This document shows positions 21,858 through 33,897 of a stretch of DNA of 64,000 nt, in pieces. The translations under genes were made by a program, and so were the position numbers. How positions within the stretch are numbered: position 1 is the first letter of the stretch; every line of letters begins with the position of its first letter. The stretch lies in contig NC_080164.1 of assembly GCF_950295315.1 (NCBI RefSeq), forward strand, positions 114,338,890 through 114,402,889. Direction: 5' to 3'. Source of the stretch: Erinaceus europaeus (taxonomy: Eukaryota; Chordata; Mammalia; Eulipotyphla; Erinaceidae). Under the pieces are notes generated by a model. The model searched no databases and was not told where the DNA came from. It worked only from the letters and a program-made list of their open reading frames with translations.

Positions 21858-21990
21858 ATTACCATGTGTGAGAACCCATGTTCAAGTCTCTAGGCCCCAG
21901 TTGTCTCTCCTTTCTGTATCACTCTTTCTCTCTCTCTCTCTCTCTTAACATCTGTCAATAAGAAATAAAATACAGTGAAACAAAATAGTC
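21858..21990 (+). mobile_element. Diverged type 1 SINE
   Basis: 'agaacccatgttcaagtctc', a (CT)n run and 'caataagaaataaaata' tail. Confidence 0.65.
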
Positions 21991-22339
21991 ACCATAAAGA
22001 GTGGAGCAGTGTAAACATTGAGTAACCCAGCAATAGCCATGGTATCATTTGGAGATGAAAGGGTAGATTTCTATCTTTGCTCGCTCACAGACTGACTTGG
22101 GATTCCAGCTTGAATACTTCTATAATATTTGGCTTCTGCTTTAGTCATCCATTCTGCCTTATTCAGTGTCACTTCTGGAGCCTAATTTTCCAACCAAGGT
22201 TAGTTCCATCCCTCGGAACCTGCAGAAAGAGCCTGTTAACCAGAGTTTGCCTCTTGAGCAGGAATGTAAGTTTTTATAGCCCACTTTGTCAAACTGAGCC
22301 AGTAGGTGATGAATTTGCTCATATGTGGGATGTAGGGGA

Positions 22340-22595
22340 TTGAAAAACCTGAATTTGGAAGAGAAGAAAAAGAAGGAGGAGGAGGAGGAAAAAGAAAGGA
22401 AGGATTATAAGAAGAATACAGAGGAGAAGGAAAAAGTATGAAAAGAACAAAATAAAAGTAAGAAAAGGAGAGAAAAGAAAAGAAAAGAAGAGAAGAGAAA
22501 AGAAAAGAAAAGAAAAGAAAAGAAAAGAAAAGAAAAGAAAAGAAAAGAAAAGAAAAGAAAAGAAAAGGAAAGGAAAGGAAAGGAAAGAAAAGAGT
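22340..22595. repeat. (AAAAG)n purine microsatellite
   Basis: GA-rich lead (22355-22480) followed by about 22 copies of AAAAG, turning into AAAGG at the right end. Confidence 0.95.
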
Positions 22596-23110
22596 GACCA
22601 AACTCTCAAAGACTCTGATAACTATGGTAGTTATCATGAGGGCAAGAAGGGACATAGAACGTTGGTGGGTGCAGTATAGAACTGTTACCCTATAATTTTA
22701 TAAATCATTATTAAATCACTAATAAGTAATACTTAAAGAAGCTATGGAATACATACTCAATAGAATATTACTCTTTAATTAACAAAGGTGGTTGTGACCC
22801 TTGGGACAAAATGAATGGAACTGGAAGTGGTTATGCTTAGTGAAGTAAGGAGATGAAAAAAAACTACCAGGTGGTTTTACTCATAAATGTACTATAGAAA
22901 ATTGAGATATATGAATATGAGAGGGATAAGGAATTGGGAGAGGAAAGGAGGAGGAGGAAGAAACCAAATTGTCTCTAAGATTTTGTACTATGGTTGCTTA
23001 TTTGTTAAGACGGAGAGAGGACAGAAATTTGGTGGTGGGTGTGGTATGGAATTATTCTTCTATAATCTTCTAACCCTATAAATCACTAGTAAATATAATT
23101 AAAGAATAAC
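22596..23110 (+). mobile_element. L1 3'-end sequences
   Basis: 22596-22735 ends in 'cattattaaatcactaataa'. 22740-23110 begins 'gaagctatggaatacatact', carries 'aaatgaatggaactggaagt' and ends with the same kind of tail. Two consecutive L1 3' ends. Confidence 0.75.
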
Positions 23111-23275
23111 AAAGAAATAAATTCATGTAGGTAGAGAACTAAAATTTCTCTTCCTCACCCTGCTGCCCCAAAAATAACCTTATAGAGAATTTGACCCTGA
23201 CAGCCCTTTCAGTTAATAACCTGGATGACTTCTCACAATTATGCTAATCTTAAAGCTAAAGAAAAGAGTTCCCCA

Positions 23276-23551
23276 TACCTAAAATAGACTATTTAGCTTC
23301 CTTCTACCCTAAGGCCCTTATTTTCATCTACTATGTTTCTACATTTTGGTTCCTGTTTCTTAAACAATACCTAAAATAGACTATTTAGCTTCCTTCTACC
23401 CTAAAGCCCTTATTTTCATCTGCTATGTTTCTACATTTTGGTTCCTGTTTCTTAAACAATACCTAAAATAGACTACTTAGCTTCCTTCTAGCCTAAGGTC
23501 CTTATTTTCATCTGCTATGTTTCTACATTTTGATTCCTGTTTCTTAAACAT
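23276..23551 (+). repeat. Tandem triplication of a 92-bp unit
   Basis: Three head-to-tail copies starting at 23276, 23368 and 23460, each opening 'tacctaaaatagact' and closing 'ttcctgtttcttaaaca'. Only a few substitutions separate them. The unit matches, as a single copy, the internal part of the L1 3' element at about 62.17-62.27 kb (minus). Confidence 0.95.
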
Positions 23552-24003
23552 TTTGTCCTGCTTTATATCTTACCACCTTTCAGCCACCAATTTGCAGGTG
23601 CTACTATGATTCCATCCTGACTTGCCTGGGCAGACATCCTCACCAATGTGTCCCAGAACCTCACCTCTCCAGAGCCCCACCCCACTAGGGAAAGATAGAA
23701 ACAGGCTGGAGTATGAATTGACCTGCCAGTGCCCATGTCCAGCAGAGAATCAATTACAGAAGTCATACCTTCCACCTTCTGCATCCCATAAAGAATTTTG
23801 ATCCATACTCCCAAAGAAGTAAGTGATAGGGGAAGATGACTAGAGGATCTTTTCATCCCCATTTCACCAAGACCCAAAGCATTTGTCCCCAGAGAACCTT
23901 GTTCTACCATCACTGAAAGGGAAGTGAACCTGGAAAACACCAGAGGCAACCAGGCATTGTTTCTCTTATCTGAGAGAGAAGAAGAAAAAAGAAGGACACT
24001 CAG

Positions 24004-24286
24004 GGGAGTTGGGCAGTAGCGCAGTGGGTTAAGCACACATGGCGAGAAGCTCAAGGACTGGCATAAGGATCCAGGTTCGAGCCCCTGGCTCTCCATAGTA
24101 AAGCAGGCCTGCAGGTGTCTATCTTTCTCTCCCCCTTTCTGTCTTCCCCATCTCTCTCCATTTCTCTCTATCCTATTCAACAATGATGACAACAACTACA
24201 GCAATAACAACTACAACAATAAAAAACAGCAAGGGCAACAAAAGGGAAAATAAACAAATAAATGTTAAAAAAAAATTAATTCAATA
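24004..24286 (+). mobile_element. Type 2 SINE with 19-bp TSD
   Basis: TSD 'aaaaaagaaggacactcag' at 23985-24003 and 24287-24305. Head 'gggagttgggcagtagcgc', body with 'gcaacaaaagggaaaataa'. Confidence 0.95.
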
Positions 24287-24540
24287 AAAAAAGAAGGACA
24301 CTCAGAGATAGTAACAGGTGTAGAAAAAAACAATGGGGGAAAATATAGATATACAGATAGATATACATACAAATATAGATAGTTATAAAGTCAGCCCATA
24401 CCAGTGACCTTGGGAGAACTACTGCAGTTTCCAAAGGACAGGATAGGAACACAGAGCTCTGGTGATGGGAATTGTATGGCATTACACCCCTACTATCTTA
24501 TAATTTTATAAATCAATATTAAATTACTAATAAAATAATG

Positions 24541-25885
24541 GTAAATCACAAACAATAAATAAATAAACAAATAAATTGTGTTCCTTCCCCTTGCTTTCTT
24601 ATCAGAAAAGGAAGATCATGTCAGTTCCCAAAAGATGTCTTAAAAGGCAGATAAAACATGTTTAAGCAGGAGATAATCCTTTTAAGAAATAGAAGCTTCT
24701 AGTCCCCCAGGTCTGAACCTGTGCTCAGGCCCAATATTTCTCCCCTGAGCATCTATTTGGAACTGTAGTAATAGTTGTCTTTGGTTGACTGAACTGAGGA
24801 GCTAGCAACTGGGAGAACACTCATTTAAAATTAAAAGGAAAAATTTCTGAAATCTTTCCAGAGTTACTGGCTCTGAAAAATTTCTCAAACTTAAAATCAA
24901 GGTCAATTAAGTTTCATATCCAATTCCATTTCATCTCAGCCTTGGACTTATGCTTTGTTCATGCATTATTTATATCAATAATTGTTTTTATATTCACTAT
25001 TTTATTCTATTTATTGTTTATTTATAGCTCACTCATCATGTAATATTAACCAGACAATAATACAGGCTCTGATGGAAAGGTAAACTCTGTTTTCATTTAC
25101 TTTTATAAATATTTTAAACTGATAGCCAGCATGCACAATTCCTCCATTTTTATATAAGCTCCCTGATGACTGACCCCAAAGTTCTCTGCATTTCAGCAAA
25201 CACTTATGCATAGAAGGGCCATTGAGATTATGCTCCAGTGATGAAGAGTCCTCCTCAATGAGGGTAAAGGGTACACAACTGGAGAAAATAACTGAGTCAC
25301 CGGTCAAGGAGAGAGAGTCACATGAGTACTGACTAGTACTCTTCTCTGTGACTGCAGACCTGGCTTAACTATAAACTCATACCCAGAACTGTCTGTATAA
25401 CAGGAGTCTAGATAGACTCATTTCCACCCACTTTAGAGACAAATAATTATGGAACATTATGGTACCATACATTTCATAATGAAAATTATCCACGCATATA
25501 TCTCCACTCTTAGAATGTGAACTTCACGAGAAAAATAAAAACAATTTTTTTTCCTAAATGATTGATTCTGGTAGCTTTAAAAAAAAAAAAAAAGGCTCAG
25601 TTACTAACAACAGTTGATAGTTGACTTTTGAGCAGCATGGGCTTAAACATTGTAGATCTACTTATGTGTGAATTTCTTTGTAAATATAAACTTATGATAC
25701 AGATAAATGCAGTAGAGTAATATAAATTTATTTTCTCTTCCTTATGATTTTCTTAATATTTTCTTTATTTTATTGTAAACGCACAGAGTATAATAGCTAC
25801 AAAATATGTGTTAATCATATGTGATGGGTAAGATTTCTAACCAACCAATACTTGAGCTTTGGGAGAGTGAAAAAAGTTATATACA
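24541..25885. other. Unique intergenic sequence
   Basis: AT-rich. A 92-codon minus frame at 25029-25307 has no domain. No repeats recognised apart from short A and T runs. Confidence 0.5.
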
Positions 25886-25889
25886 GTTT

Positions 25890-26035
25890 TTTTTTTTTAT
25901 TTGAGTGAGAGAAAGAGAGAGAGAGACAGGAGCACAACTCAGCTCTGGATTATGGTGGTGCTGGGGATTGAACCTGGAACCTCAGAGCCACAGGTATGAA
26001 TGTCTTTTTGCATCACCATTATGCGTCTCCCCTGT
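25890..26035 (-). mobile_element. Type 3 SINE, minus strand
   Basis: 'tatggtggtgctggggattg' and 'gaacctggaacctcagagcc' are the complement of the type 3 body and head. Short flanking repeat 'ttatatac' on both sides. Confidence 0.85.
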
Positions 26036-26039
26036 TTAT

Positions 26040-26460
26040 ATACGGATTTTTTACTGTGTGTTGGTGTTCCATACTGCCTATGTTGTTCAAGGGTCAACTG
26101 TATATGAAACCCTCTCTGAGAAATGGTTCTCAACCATTCAAAGGTTTGTTCTACTCAACATGACCTAAGAAGAGCCATTCCATCCTTCAATGACAAGTTC
26201 TTTCAGACTCTAAACTTGGTCATCTTTAACAACAATCTCTGTGCTCACTCAATGAGAGCTTGCTATGCATAACATCAGTAACCAAGTGCATTTTGCTTCA
26301 TAAGCATATTCAGACTTCACAACAGTACTGCAGAGATTTTACTCCTGTTTCCATAGCTGAAAGCTTTGATTTCCTTTGCAAGTTTCAATTGCTTTGTCTA
26401 AGATATTTGTTGTCATTAATTAATATACTAAGTAAATTTTACTTTAAGATTTCAAGAATT
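26040..26460. other. Unique intergenic sequence
   Basis: Nothing recognised. Confidence 0.5.
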
Positions 26461-26462
26461 TA

Positions 26463-26672
26463 GGAGCCAGGTGGTGGCAAACCTGGGGGAGAGCCCATGT
26501 TACCATGCTCAAAGTCCCAGTCTTCACCTGCAGGGGCAAAGCTTCACAAGTGGTGAAGCAGTGCTGCAAGCCTCTCTCTCCCTCTCTTTCTCTCTCCTCT
26601 CTACTTCCTGTTTTCCTCTCAATTCTTCTCTGCTACTATCAAAATAAATAAATAAATAAATAAAATTTAAGA
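26463..26672 (+). mobile_element. Type 1 SINE
   Basis: 'agccaggtggtggcaaacct', 'cacaagtggtgaagcagtg', CT body and repeated 'aaataaataaataaata' tail. Confidence 0.92.
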
Positions 26673-27874
26673 TAAAAACTATTTCAAGACTTTCATGTCA
26701 AGCATGGTCGCTCTTATTATTTCCCGATGAATGTACATTTCAGCCAAAATGAAAAACAGAACTATCTTATTCTTACTATAAACACTTTTTTCTCTCTTTA
26801 TGGGGGCTTTTATTTTATTATCTCTTTCTTTACCAAAGCTTAACTCCTGCTGATTTTTCCACTAAGGAACACACATGTCAATGGGCGGGGGTGGGGGGAA
26901 TGTTTGTTTCTTGGTTTGTTTGTTTCTTTTTTCACTGCCTACTTTTACATTCCCTCACATCTTTATTGGACTATCAATACTTAAATATACCTTATTCATT
27001 TCACACACACACACAAAGATTGTCCTAGCCAGCATATTCAATAATTTACAATTATATGATGTGTTAATCTCAAAATAATTGTGTTCATCTTAGGCAGCCT
27101 GAGCAGTAGCCAGAGAGTTGTCTCAGTGGACACAGCTATGTAAGCCAGGGGAGTGGTGTTCTGGTCCCTCACTCATGAAATAAATAAACAAATAGTCTTT
27201 ATAAGAAATATGCTCTAAAAACAACAGTATGGAATTTAACCAGGTATTTAAAAGGAAGTTAGTACTCAGTAAACATCTTTTTGAATGAATAAATATTTTA
27301 GGACCTGTGGTTCTAAAATATCCCCTGCCAAGCCTTCTTTGCCTGCTACTGCTAATCAGGACCACTTCCAATCACCATCCTATTACACAGCCCTTAACTT
27401 ATCACATATGTACGACATCCGAAAAGAATGTCATTGCTTGAAAGGATAAAAAGGGCCTGTTCAGCCAGGCACACCACGTGGAGTCCCCAGGATCACAAAT
27501 GACATACTCCTTGGCAGGAGAATAGAGAAAAGAAGTTAGGAAATGCACCCCCCCCCCCCACTTTATGGAGAGGGAACCCAGCACTTTATTTTGGGACACA
27601 AATCCCTTGAGGACAAGTGCTAATTAAAAAAGGTCATTGCAGGGAGCATGCAAAAGAGAAATACAAGGAGCAAGTATCTTGAACTCTTTTTATTCTCTGA
27701 CCCAAAATGTTTTTTTCCCCTAACAATTATCTATATACTTACAAAGACACAAAGAAGTGGTGTTAGCACAGGAGACAGCTTAGAAGATTCTATTCTACAT
27801 TTATCCTTTACTTTGTCTCTTAGAACCAAAACTGCAAACTGATAAAACTGCACACTTTAGACAAAGTGTGTCTT
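26673..27874. other. Mostly unique sequence with small repeat remnants
   Basis: A diverged type 3-like SINE fragment may lie at 27095-27200. A MIR/L2-type end ('actcagtaaacatctttttg') is at about 27235-27300. A C homopolymer is at 27549-27559. No gene recognised. Confidence 0.45.
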
Positions 27875-27995
27875 ACAGGCCAGGGAGATAGCAGTTACAT
27901 GAGACTCTCATACCCATGACTCCAAAGTCTCAGCTTAATTCCCCAGCACCACCATAAGCCAGAGCTAAGCAGTGCTCTGAAAAAAAAAAAAAAGA
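27875..27995 (+). mobile_element. Type 3 SINE
   Basis: 'gccagggagatagcagttac', 'ccatgactccaaagtctcag' and 'agccagagctaagcagtgct', A tail. Confidence 0.85.
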
Positions 27996-28139
27996 TGTCA
28001 TAGCATCTTCCCTCAAGCTGATACTTCTTAACAACTGCTCCTATTTATTGATGATCAAACAGAAAGTAGAACACTTTTATTTGCAAAACACTCACTAACT
28101 ATATTCATAGTATGCTCTGTCCCAAATAAAGTACTTGAA

Positions 28140-28265
28140 GGCTGAGAAGATTGTATAATGGTTATGCAAATGGACTTTTATACCTGAGGTACCAAATATC
28201 CCAAGTACAACCCCCAGCACTACTATCTGCCAGAGCTGAGTAGTGCTCAGAGTAGTGCCAAAGCT
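28140..28265 (+). mobile_element. Type 3 SINE
   Basis: 'agattgtataatggttatgc', 'cccaagtacaacccccagc' and 'gccagagctgagtagtgct'. Confidence 0.85.
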
Positions 28266-28274
28266 GAGTATATA

Positions 28275-28575
28275 GGGTAGGGCGGTAGCGCAGAGGGTTA
28301 AGCATACATGGCGTGAAGCGCAAGAACCGCTATAAAGATCCTGGCTCCCCACCTGCAGAGGGGTCGCTTCACAAGCGGTGAAGCAGGTCTGCAGGTGTCT
28401 ATCTTTCTCTCCCTCTCTTTGTCTCCTCTTCTCTCTCGGATTCTCTCTGTCCTATCCAACAACAATGACAGCAATAACAACAAGGGCAAAAACAAAAAAG
28501 GGAAAAATAGCCTCCAAGATTGCTCCAAGCCCCAATGATAACCTTGGAGGCAAATATATATATATATATATGATG
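28275..28575 (+). mobile_element. Long-form type 2 SINE with (AT)n tail
   Basis: 'agggcggtagcgcagagg', 'gcttcacaagcggtgaagc', 'ctgtcctatccaacaaca', then the 3' module ('atagcctccaag', 'gataaccttggagg') and an AT run at 28555-28572. Confidence 0.92.
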
Positions 28576-28627
28576 CATATTATATAATATAAAAATAAAT
28601 TTTTTAAAGAATTGATTTCATTTAGAT

Positions 28628-28843
28628 TTTTTTTTCTATTATCTTATTTATTCGTTGGATAGAGACAGTCAGAAATCCAGAAGGAAGGGGAAGATAGAGA
28701 GGGAAAGAAACAAAGACACCTGCAGCTCTGCTTCACCACTTGTGAAGCTTTCCCCTTATAGATGGGGGCCAGGTGCTCGAACCTGGGTCCTTGTGCACTA
28801 TAACATGTGAAATCAACCAAGTGCGCCACCACAAATCCCAAGT
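28628..28843 (-). mobile_element. Type 1 SINE, minus strand
   Basis: 'ttggatagagacagtcaga', 'gctctgcttcaccacttgtg' and 'gctcgaacctgggtccttgt' are the complement of type 1. Confidence 0.9.
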
Positions 28844-29559
28844 TGACTCCATTTGTAAGTTAAAAGAAAAAAAAAAACTCCTGTGCACCTATAAACACTG
28901 ATTTATTCTCTCCTCATTGATGATAAAAGCTAAATTACTTTAAAAAATATGAGCATTGTATTTGTACAGTACTCCTGTGTTATAACCACCCACCTCTTCA
29001 ATCAATTTGCCATTCCAAAGTGGGAAATGATTTAGGAAATGCTGTCAAACACAAGAGAAAGAAAAATCTAATCTAGATAAGTTATGAAGAAAACTGCTTC
29101 TTTACATTTTTACAATTTTAGCTGTCCACAGGGACTTAGCAATGAAAGTGAGAGGAGGCCAAGGGCCTTGAGGCCAGAGGAGGGGCAGGCTCTAAGGCGG
29201 AGAGAGAGAGAAGCCTGGCACCTGGGACAAATGACAAGGGAAAAGAATTGGGGGAGGAGGGTTACATGCTGAAGGGGAAAGAGAAAAAGAAAATAAGAGA
29301 CAGGTGGAATAAAAGAACACGTGTGAGACAGGTGTGCAACCTCAAAAAAACAAAGGGGAATATGAAAAGTTGAGGGAAAGTAAAAGAAGTAGAGAGTTGG
29401 GGGAGGGAGGGACGAGAGTAGAGGGAAGCTTCCACAGGAGAGAAGTTAAAGAAGAGAAACAGAAAGACAGAGAGAGAGAGAAACAGAGCAGCTCCTCCAT
29501 CATCCACGGTGTCTTCTTCATCTCTGTGTCCCTGTTTTTTTTTTTTTTTCAGATGGCAC
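28844..29559. other. Unique, purine-rich sequence
   Basis: 29140-29500 is GA-rich and an old microsatellite character is possible. Poly(T) at 29534-29549. No gene. Confidence 0.45.
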
Positions 29560-30240
29560 ACTGACAGAAGATTAATTCAAGTCAGCTGCTGAAAATAATT
29601 ATTGCATTATGGGAGCAGTAATCATTATTTAGAACATGATTAAATATGTCTGCACCTATTGACTCTGCCTATGATTTATGTATTTGTTTAGTCAATAGTC
29701 TAATGTAAATGATGTAATTAATTATAGATGGTGGTGTCAGGTCATTGGTGAAAACAATCTGAGGAGAACAAGGGCTCTGTTTTTTTCCTGACAGATGCAG
29801 GGGGAGGGGGGCGGGCTGAGTTGAGGGAATTCCAGGGGAACTTTTTCACGTGTGAATGGCGGCCCCAGGCTCTCAATTTGCATGTTGTCTCTCTCTTGTT
29901 CAGCCTTCGTTTAGAAATTGAAATAACTTGTTAAGCAAAGGGGAAGGGAGCACATGATTGCCAAGAGGACGTCTGGGACCTGGGCGGTGAGGAGGGAGAG
30001 AACCAGCTGCTCCCTAGCACAAGGGAGCGTGGAGCCATCATTTACCGCTTCATAAAATTAAATGTTTTCCAAATTAAATCAGTAGGCAGTGTGCAGGAGG
30101 CCGACTATCTCTAATAACAATTTTTCAATCAATACTAGGGGCCTTGCCAGGGAGAGAGCGGAGCTGAGGAAAGTTCGTGTGTCTGGGGAGGGGCACAAGG
30201 CAAGGTTGGTGTATTGAAGCCTTCAATCAAAGCAAAGGTT
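29560..30240. other. Candidate conserved non-coding element
   Basis: No young repeats in about 680 bp. AT-rich with repeated homeodomain and POU-type words: 'aaaataattattgcattatg', 'tttgcat', 'gtaattaattat'. This resembles developmental enhancer sequence. Status is inferred from texture only. Confidence 0.4.
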
Positions 30241-30970
30241 GTTTTTTTTTGTTTTGTTTTTTGTTTTTTAAATATATTGCTGTATATGCATGGTAGATTC
30301 GCCATCCCTGTGAGTCTATTCCCCACAGATTTTTCTCTGAACTGATAATTCGGTCAGTCACATTCCTCAGAGGGAGGTCATAGGTCTCCCCAGCCCCTGT
30401 CAGGCCTCAGAGAAACCATTTCCATTTTAATGCCACAGCTATAATCTATCAAAGATGTGATGTACAAGATACAATGAATTTAAGTGGTCTTCATATATCA
30501 CGGAGCTTTCATGCCTTCACCTGGGTAATAGTCTGAATTACTCTCCCTACCTCACAATCTGTCACCCCCAGTAAAATAACTGCCAGGCTGGTGGTGTTAA
30601 TGGCAGGTTTGTCCAAATTGGGGCCCCAGTCGCCAAAGTCATTCTCTATCATAAACTTCCGTATTCAGTGCTCAGCCAGGAAGAGCCCAGAGCTTAAAAT
30701 TCTTCTATAAAGAATTCTTCAGAGAGGCCCTGCTCATGTTTTTATTTATAAGTGCTAAAATAAATCTAGTCAGGGCCCTGCACAACCTGCCCTTTCCATT
30801 TTTCTATATCTAGCACTCCTGTGTTCCCTCTCTTTCCCTCTCTCTCCTTCTCTCTCTCTTCAACCCATCTCATCTGACCTGTCACTTTCCCCTGAAAGGT
30901 ATCTAATAGACATGGGTCTCTTTCTCAGACAATAAATTCAACAGAGTTCAGAAGACCCAGCTCATAGTGA
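30241..30970. other. Unique intergenic sequence
   Basis: T-rich run at 30240-30270, CT-rich run at 30825-30860; otherwise no recognised repeat or gene. Confidence 0.5.
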
Positions 30971-30971
30971 A

Positions 30972-31135
30972 TGACCTTCTCTGCAACTCAGCTGTTAACC
31001 CTTCTCATTTTATCACTAATAAGGAGGGAAAGCCCTCCAACAGCTCCTAAGAAGTAAAAGTTACAGACACACACATCACCCTGTACACTATTCCTGGCTG
31101 TGAGACGAGTCTACCATAGAAACCTCCAGAGGCTT
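30972..31135 (+). repeat. Left copy of a local direct duplication
   Basis: Shares 'tctgcaactcagctgttaa', 'ccctccaacagc' and 'ctggctgtgagac' with 31765-31930 in the same order. Confidence 0.8.
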
Positions 31136-31621
31136 AGAGCTCAAGTCTCCCCACGCCACATCCCCACTGTAATAGTTTCATGCATCTCTCCCTGTTCCTA
31201 TTCTTCATTTGGCTAGTTTTAGAGCCCATTGTCAACCACACCCAGTCTACAATGATTTGTGATATTTAAACCACTAAGTAGAGAGCTGGGGTTGTGTCTA
31301 ATGTCTGAGATGTGGCAGTAATATGACAGAGGCAACATCTGCCCTGATATGTATGATGTTTGCCATCTCCCCAATGGACCCATATGATAGAAAAGATCAT
31401 AAAATGGGTGAGCTCTTAGGAACTAAAACCCTTCTGAGCTCACCAAGCAAGCCTTAGGCTCAAGAGCTTGGTTACAAGCCTCATCTCACCAAACCTCCTG
31501 CATTAAGTGTCTTACCACAGTGTTATCATTTATGCTTGAAAAACTCAAATGTGTAGGCAAGAGTGAGAGGGAACATGCATTTCTATGCATCAATCTAACA
31601 TGGTGACAATATAGATTCTAG
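31136..31621. other. Unique sequence between duplicate copies
   Basis: No repeat or coding signal recognised. Confidence 0.45.
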
Positions 31622-31750
31622 GGTCAGGGAAATAGCACAGTGGTTTATGCAACAGTCTTTCACACCTAAGATGAAGGGCTCCCAGGTTCAATCTCCAGCA
31701 CTACCATAAGCCAGAGCTGAGCAGTGCTCTGGTGGGGAAAAAAAAAAAGG
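31622..31750 (+). mobile_element. Type 3 SINE
   Basis: 'cagggaaatagcacagtgg', 'ccaggttcaatctccagcac' and 'agccagagctgagcagtgct', then an A run. Confidence 0.9.
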
Positions 31751-31764
31751 TATATATGTAGAGT

Positions 31765-31930
31765 CACCTTTTCTGCAACTCAGCTGTTAATCCTTCTTAT
31801 TTTGTCACTAAGGAGTAAAAGTCCTCCAACAGCACCTAAGGAGTATAAGTTACAGTCATACACAAATCTCCCCACTATACTGTTTCTGGCTGTGAGACTA
31901 GTCTACCAAGGAAACTTCCAATGCTCATAA
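31765..31930 (+). repeat. Right copy of a local direct duplication
   Basis: Diverged copy of 30972-31135, about 80% alike by eye, with small indels. It lies just downstream of the SINE at 31622-31750. Confidence 0.8.
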
Positions 31931-33424
31931 TGAATAATCACAAATAAAAATATGAAGACTGTTTTTTCAGAAGACTCTCTGATTCCGTGTCACTTACAGA
32001 CTTTCTTTACCTCATTCTTCACATATGAAAATGACGACCGTTAGGATTGATAGACATTTTAACTTTCAAGGTTCTGATAACGATTAATGAAGTAAGGTTT
32101 ATAAAATGTCTTAGGCCATTCACTCTTCCCACAGGCTATGGATTTCTAGAAATGGAGGCAAAGCTGTCAAGAAAGCTGATGGCTTGGTTAAAAGGCCAAA
32201 AAAAGTCAATAGAATTGAAATTATTTAGGAAAGGTTCAGACAGAACATAGAGCGGCAATTATTCCTTTAGGTTTCAGCCTGTTTGGGCATAGCAATAACA
32301 AAAGAGCCAGACCCTCCTGTTTCTGATAGGGCTTTCATGAAGGTAAACAGTATATTACTCATGCTGAGGGCTTCTCCAGCAGGCTCTGTTTGCTTCCACT
32401 TTATCTTGGCTGCTTTGCAGTGAATTGTAAACTTAGGAGATGTAAATTAGAAATATGCTCCCAGGCAGTCAAAATCAATGAAAGCCCTCACCTTCAGCAG
32501 GGATGAAATCCTAGTCAAATGTGAGTGAAAGAAGCTAAGGGCTCAGTGTTCTTCCACCTGCCCTGGAGAGGACTTTATAGCAATCTCCTGTCTACTCATG
32601 AGGTGTGTTTTAAAATACTTGCCGTACAAACACATACCGTAAAAAGATGGTCCTGTGCCTATAGTCACACTTCACTAGACCTGGAAGAGATCATGTCCTA
32701 TGGACAGAATGGTCCTGATGCATGATGGTGGAAAAAAAAAAACCTAAGTTAGGGGTGAGGGTGTTAAAGACACCTGTCATGGCGAGATGAGAAATTGTGC
32801 CTGTATGTCAACAACTGTACTATAAACTATTTAACCCCCAGTAAAAGGACTTAAAAATTCATCCAACAAGATAATTCTTCAAATGAAACTAGCACTTCCA
32901 CAAATAATTCCAAAAGTTGTTTCTCTAAAAGGTACAGCCAGACTTGACCAAGTAATTCATTTCACTTCCCTAAAATGGAATAGAGTTTGAATGAAGTCAA
33001 CAAACTGTACAGCCCACTGGTGAGGAAATCATTATAGATTCCCAAAGAAGATTAACTCATAAATACATGTAGGAAGCACCAGTCTGCTCCCCTCCTGCTT
33101 CCTCCTGCCCACCCACCCCCCAAAAGACAAAGTTTAAAGAGATAATGGAGTCAGTGGTGATAACACTCAGATAACCTAAAGTTGTTGCTTTTCCTGTGGG
33201 AAAATGCTTGTCTTGTACAACAGGGCAGAAACAAAGCTTTGGTGACTCCATGTTTGCATATGTGAGCAGGTAAGCACCCTGTTTAAGCACCCAGTGCATA
33301 CAGATTGGAAAGGCCTTCATGAGAATTACATCCCAAATGAAAGCATAAACTCTGGTGTACTCTAGTATAGCTACAGGCCCTTTGAAATATAACTAAAATA
33401 TGCCTACTAGCTATCTCCAAAATG
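31931..33424. other. Unique intergenic sequence
   Basis: 32040-32500 is repeat-free and of the kind often conserved ('aacgattaatgaagtaagg'). A-run at 32732-32742. No gene recognised; short frames lack motifs. Confidence 0.45.
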
Positions 33425-33897
33425 GAGGACCCCCCAAACATTTCATCTGCACTATTCCAGCCTTTAGGTCCACTATTGTTCAACGATTCGTTTAGCTTTG
33501 TATGTTAACTCTCTTTTCAGCCATCGGGTTCCAGATGCTAGCAGGATGCAACCAGACTTCCCTGGACAGACAATCCCACCAATGTGCCTTGGAGCTCTGC
33601 TTCCCCAGAGCCCTTCCCCACTAGGGAAAGAGAGATACAGACTGGGAGTATGGATTGACCTGTCAGTGCCTATGTTCAGCAAGGAAGCAATTACAGAAGC
33701 CAGACTTTCAAACTTCTGCATCCCACAATGATCTTGGGTCCATACTCCCAGAGGGTTAAAGAATAGGAAAGCTATCAGGGGAAGGGAATGGGATACGGAG
33801 GTCTCGTGTTGGGAATTGTGTGGAGTTGTACCCCTCTTATCCTATGGTTTTGTCAATGTTTCCTTTTTATAAATGAAAAATTTTTTTAAAAAAACTT
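33425..33897 (+). mobile_element. L1 3' UTR, plus strand
   Basis: The fullest copy of this 3' UTR in the window: 'tttcagccatcgggttccag', 'ccaccaatgtgccttgg', 'ccactagggaaagagaga', 'gtccatactcccagagg', 'ttgtcaatgtttcc' and an A-rich tail. Confidence 0.85.

Larger units (their letters stand above)
23276..24540 (+). mobile_element. L1 3' UTR, plus strand, split by a SINE
   Basis: The 92-bp modules, then 'tttcagccaccaatttgcag', 'ccaatgtgtcccagaacc', 'ctagggaaagatagaa', 'gatccatactcccaaag' and the tail 'attaaattactaataaaat'. The type 2 SINE at 24004-24286 interrupts it. Confidence 0.8.

Noticed and set aside
23276..23551. CRISPR-like array
   Set aside because: The 92-bp units are contiguous tandem copies with no spacers, inside an L1 3' UTR.
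23563..24195. 210-codon minus-strand frame
   Set aside because: Joins an antisense SINE to antisense L1 3' UTR; fortuitous.
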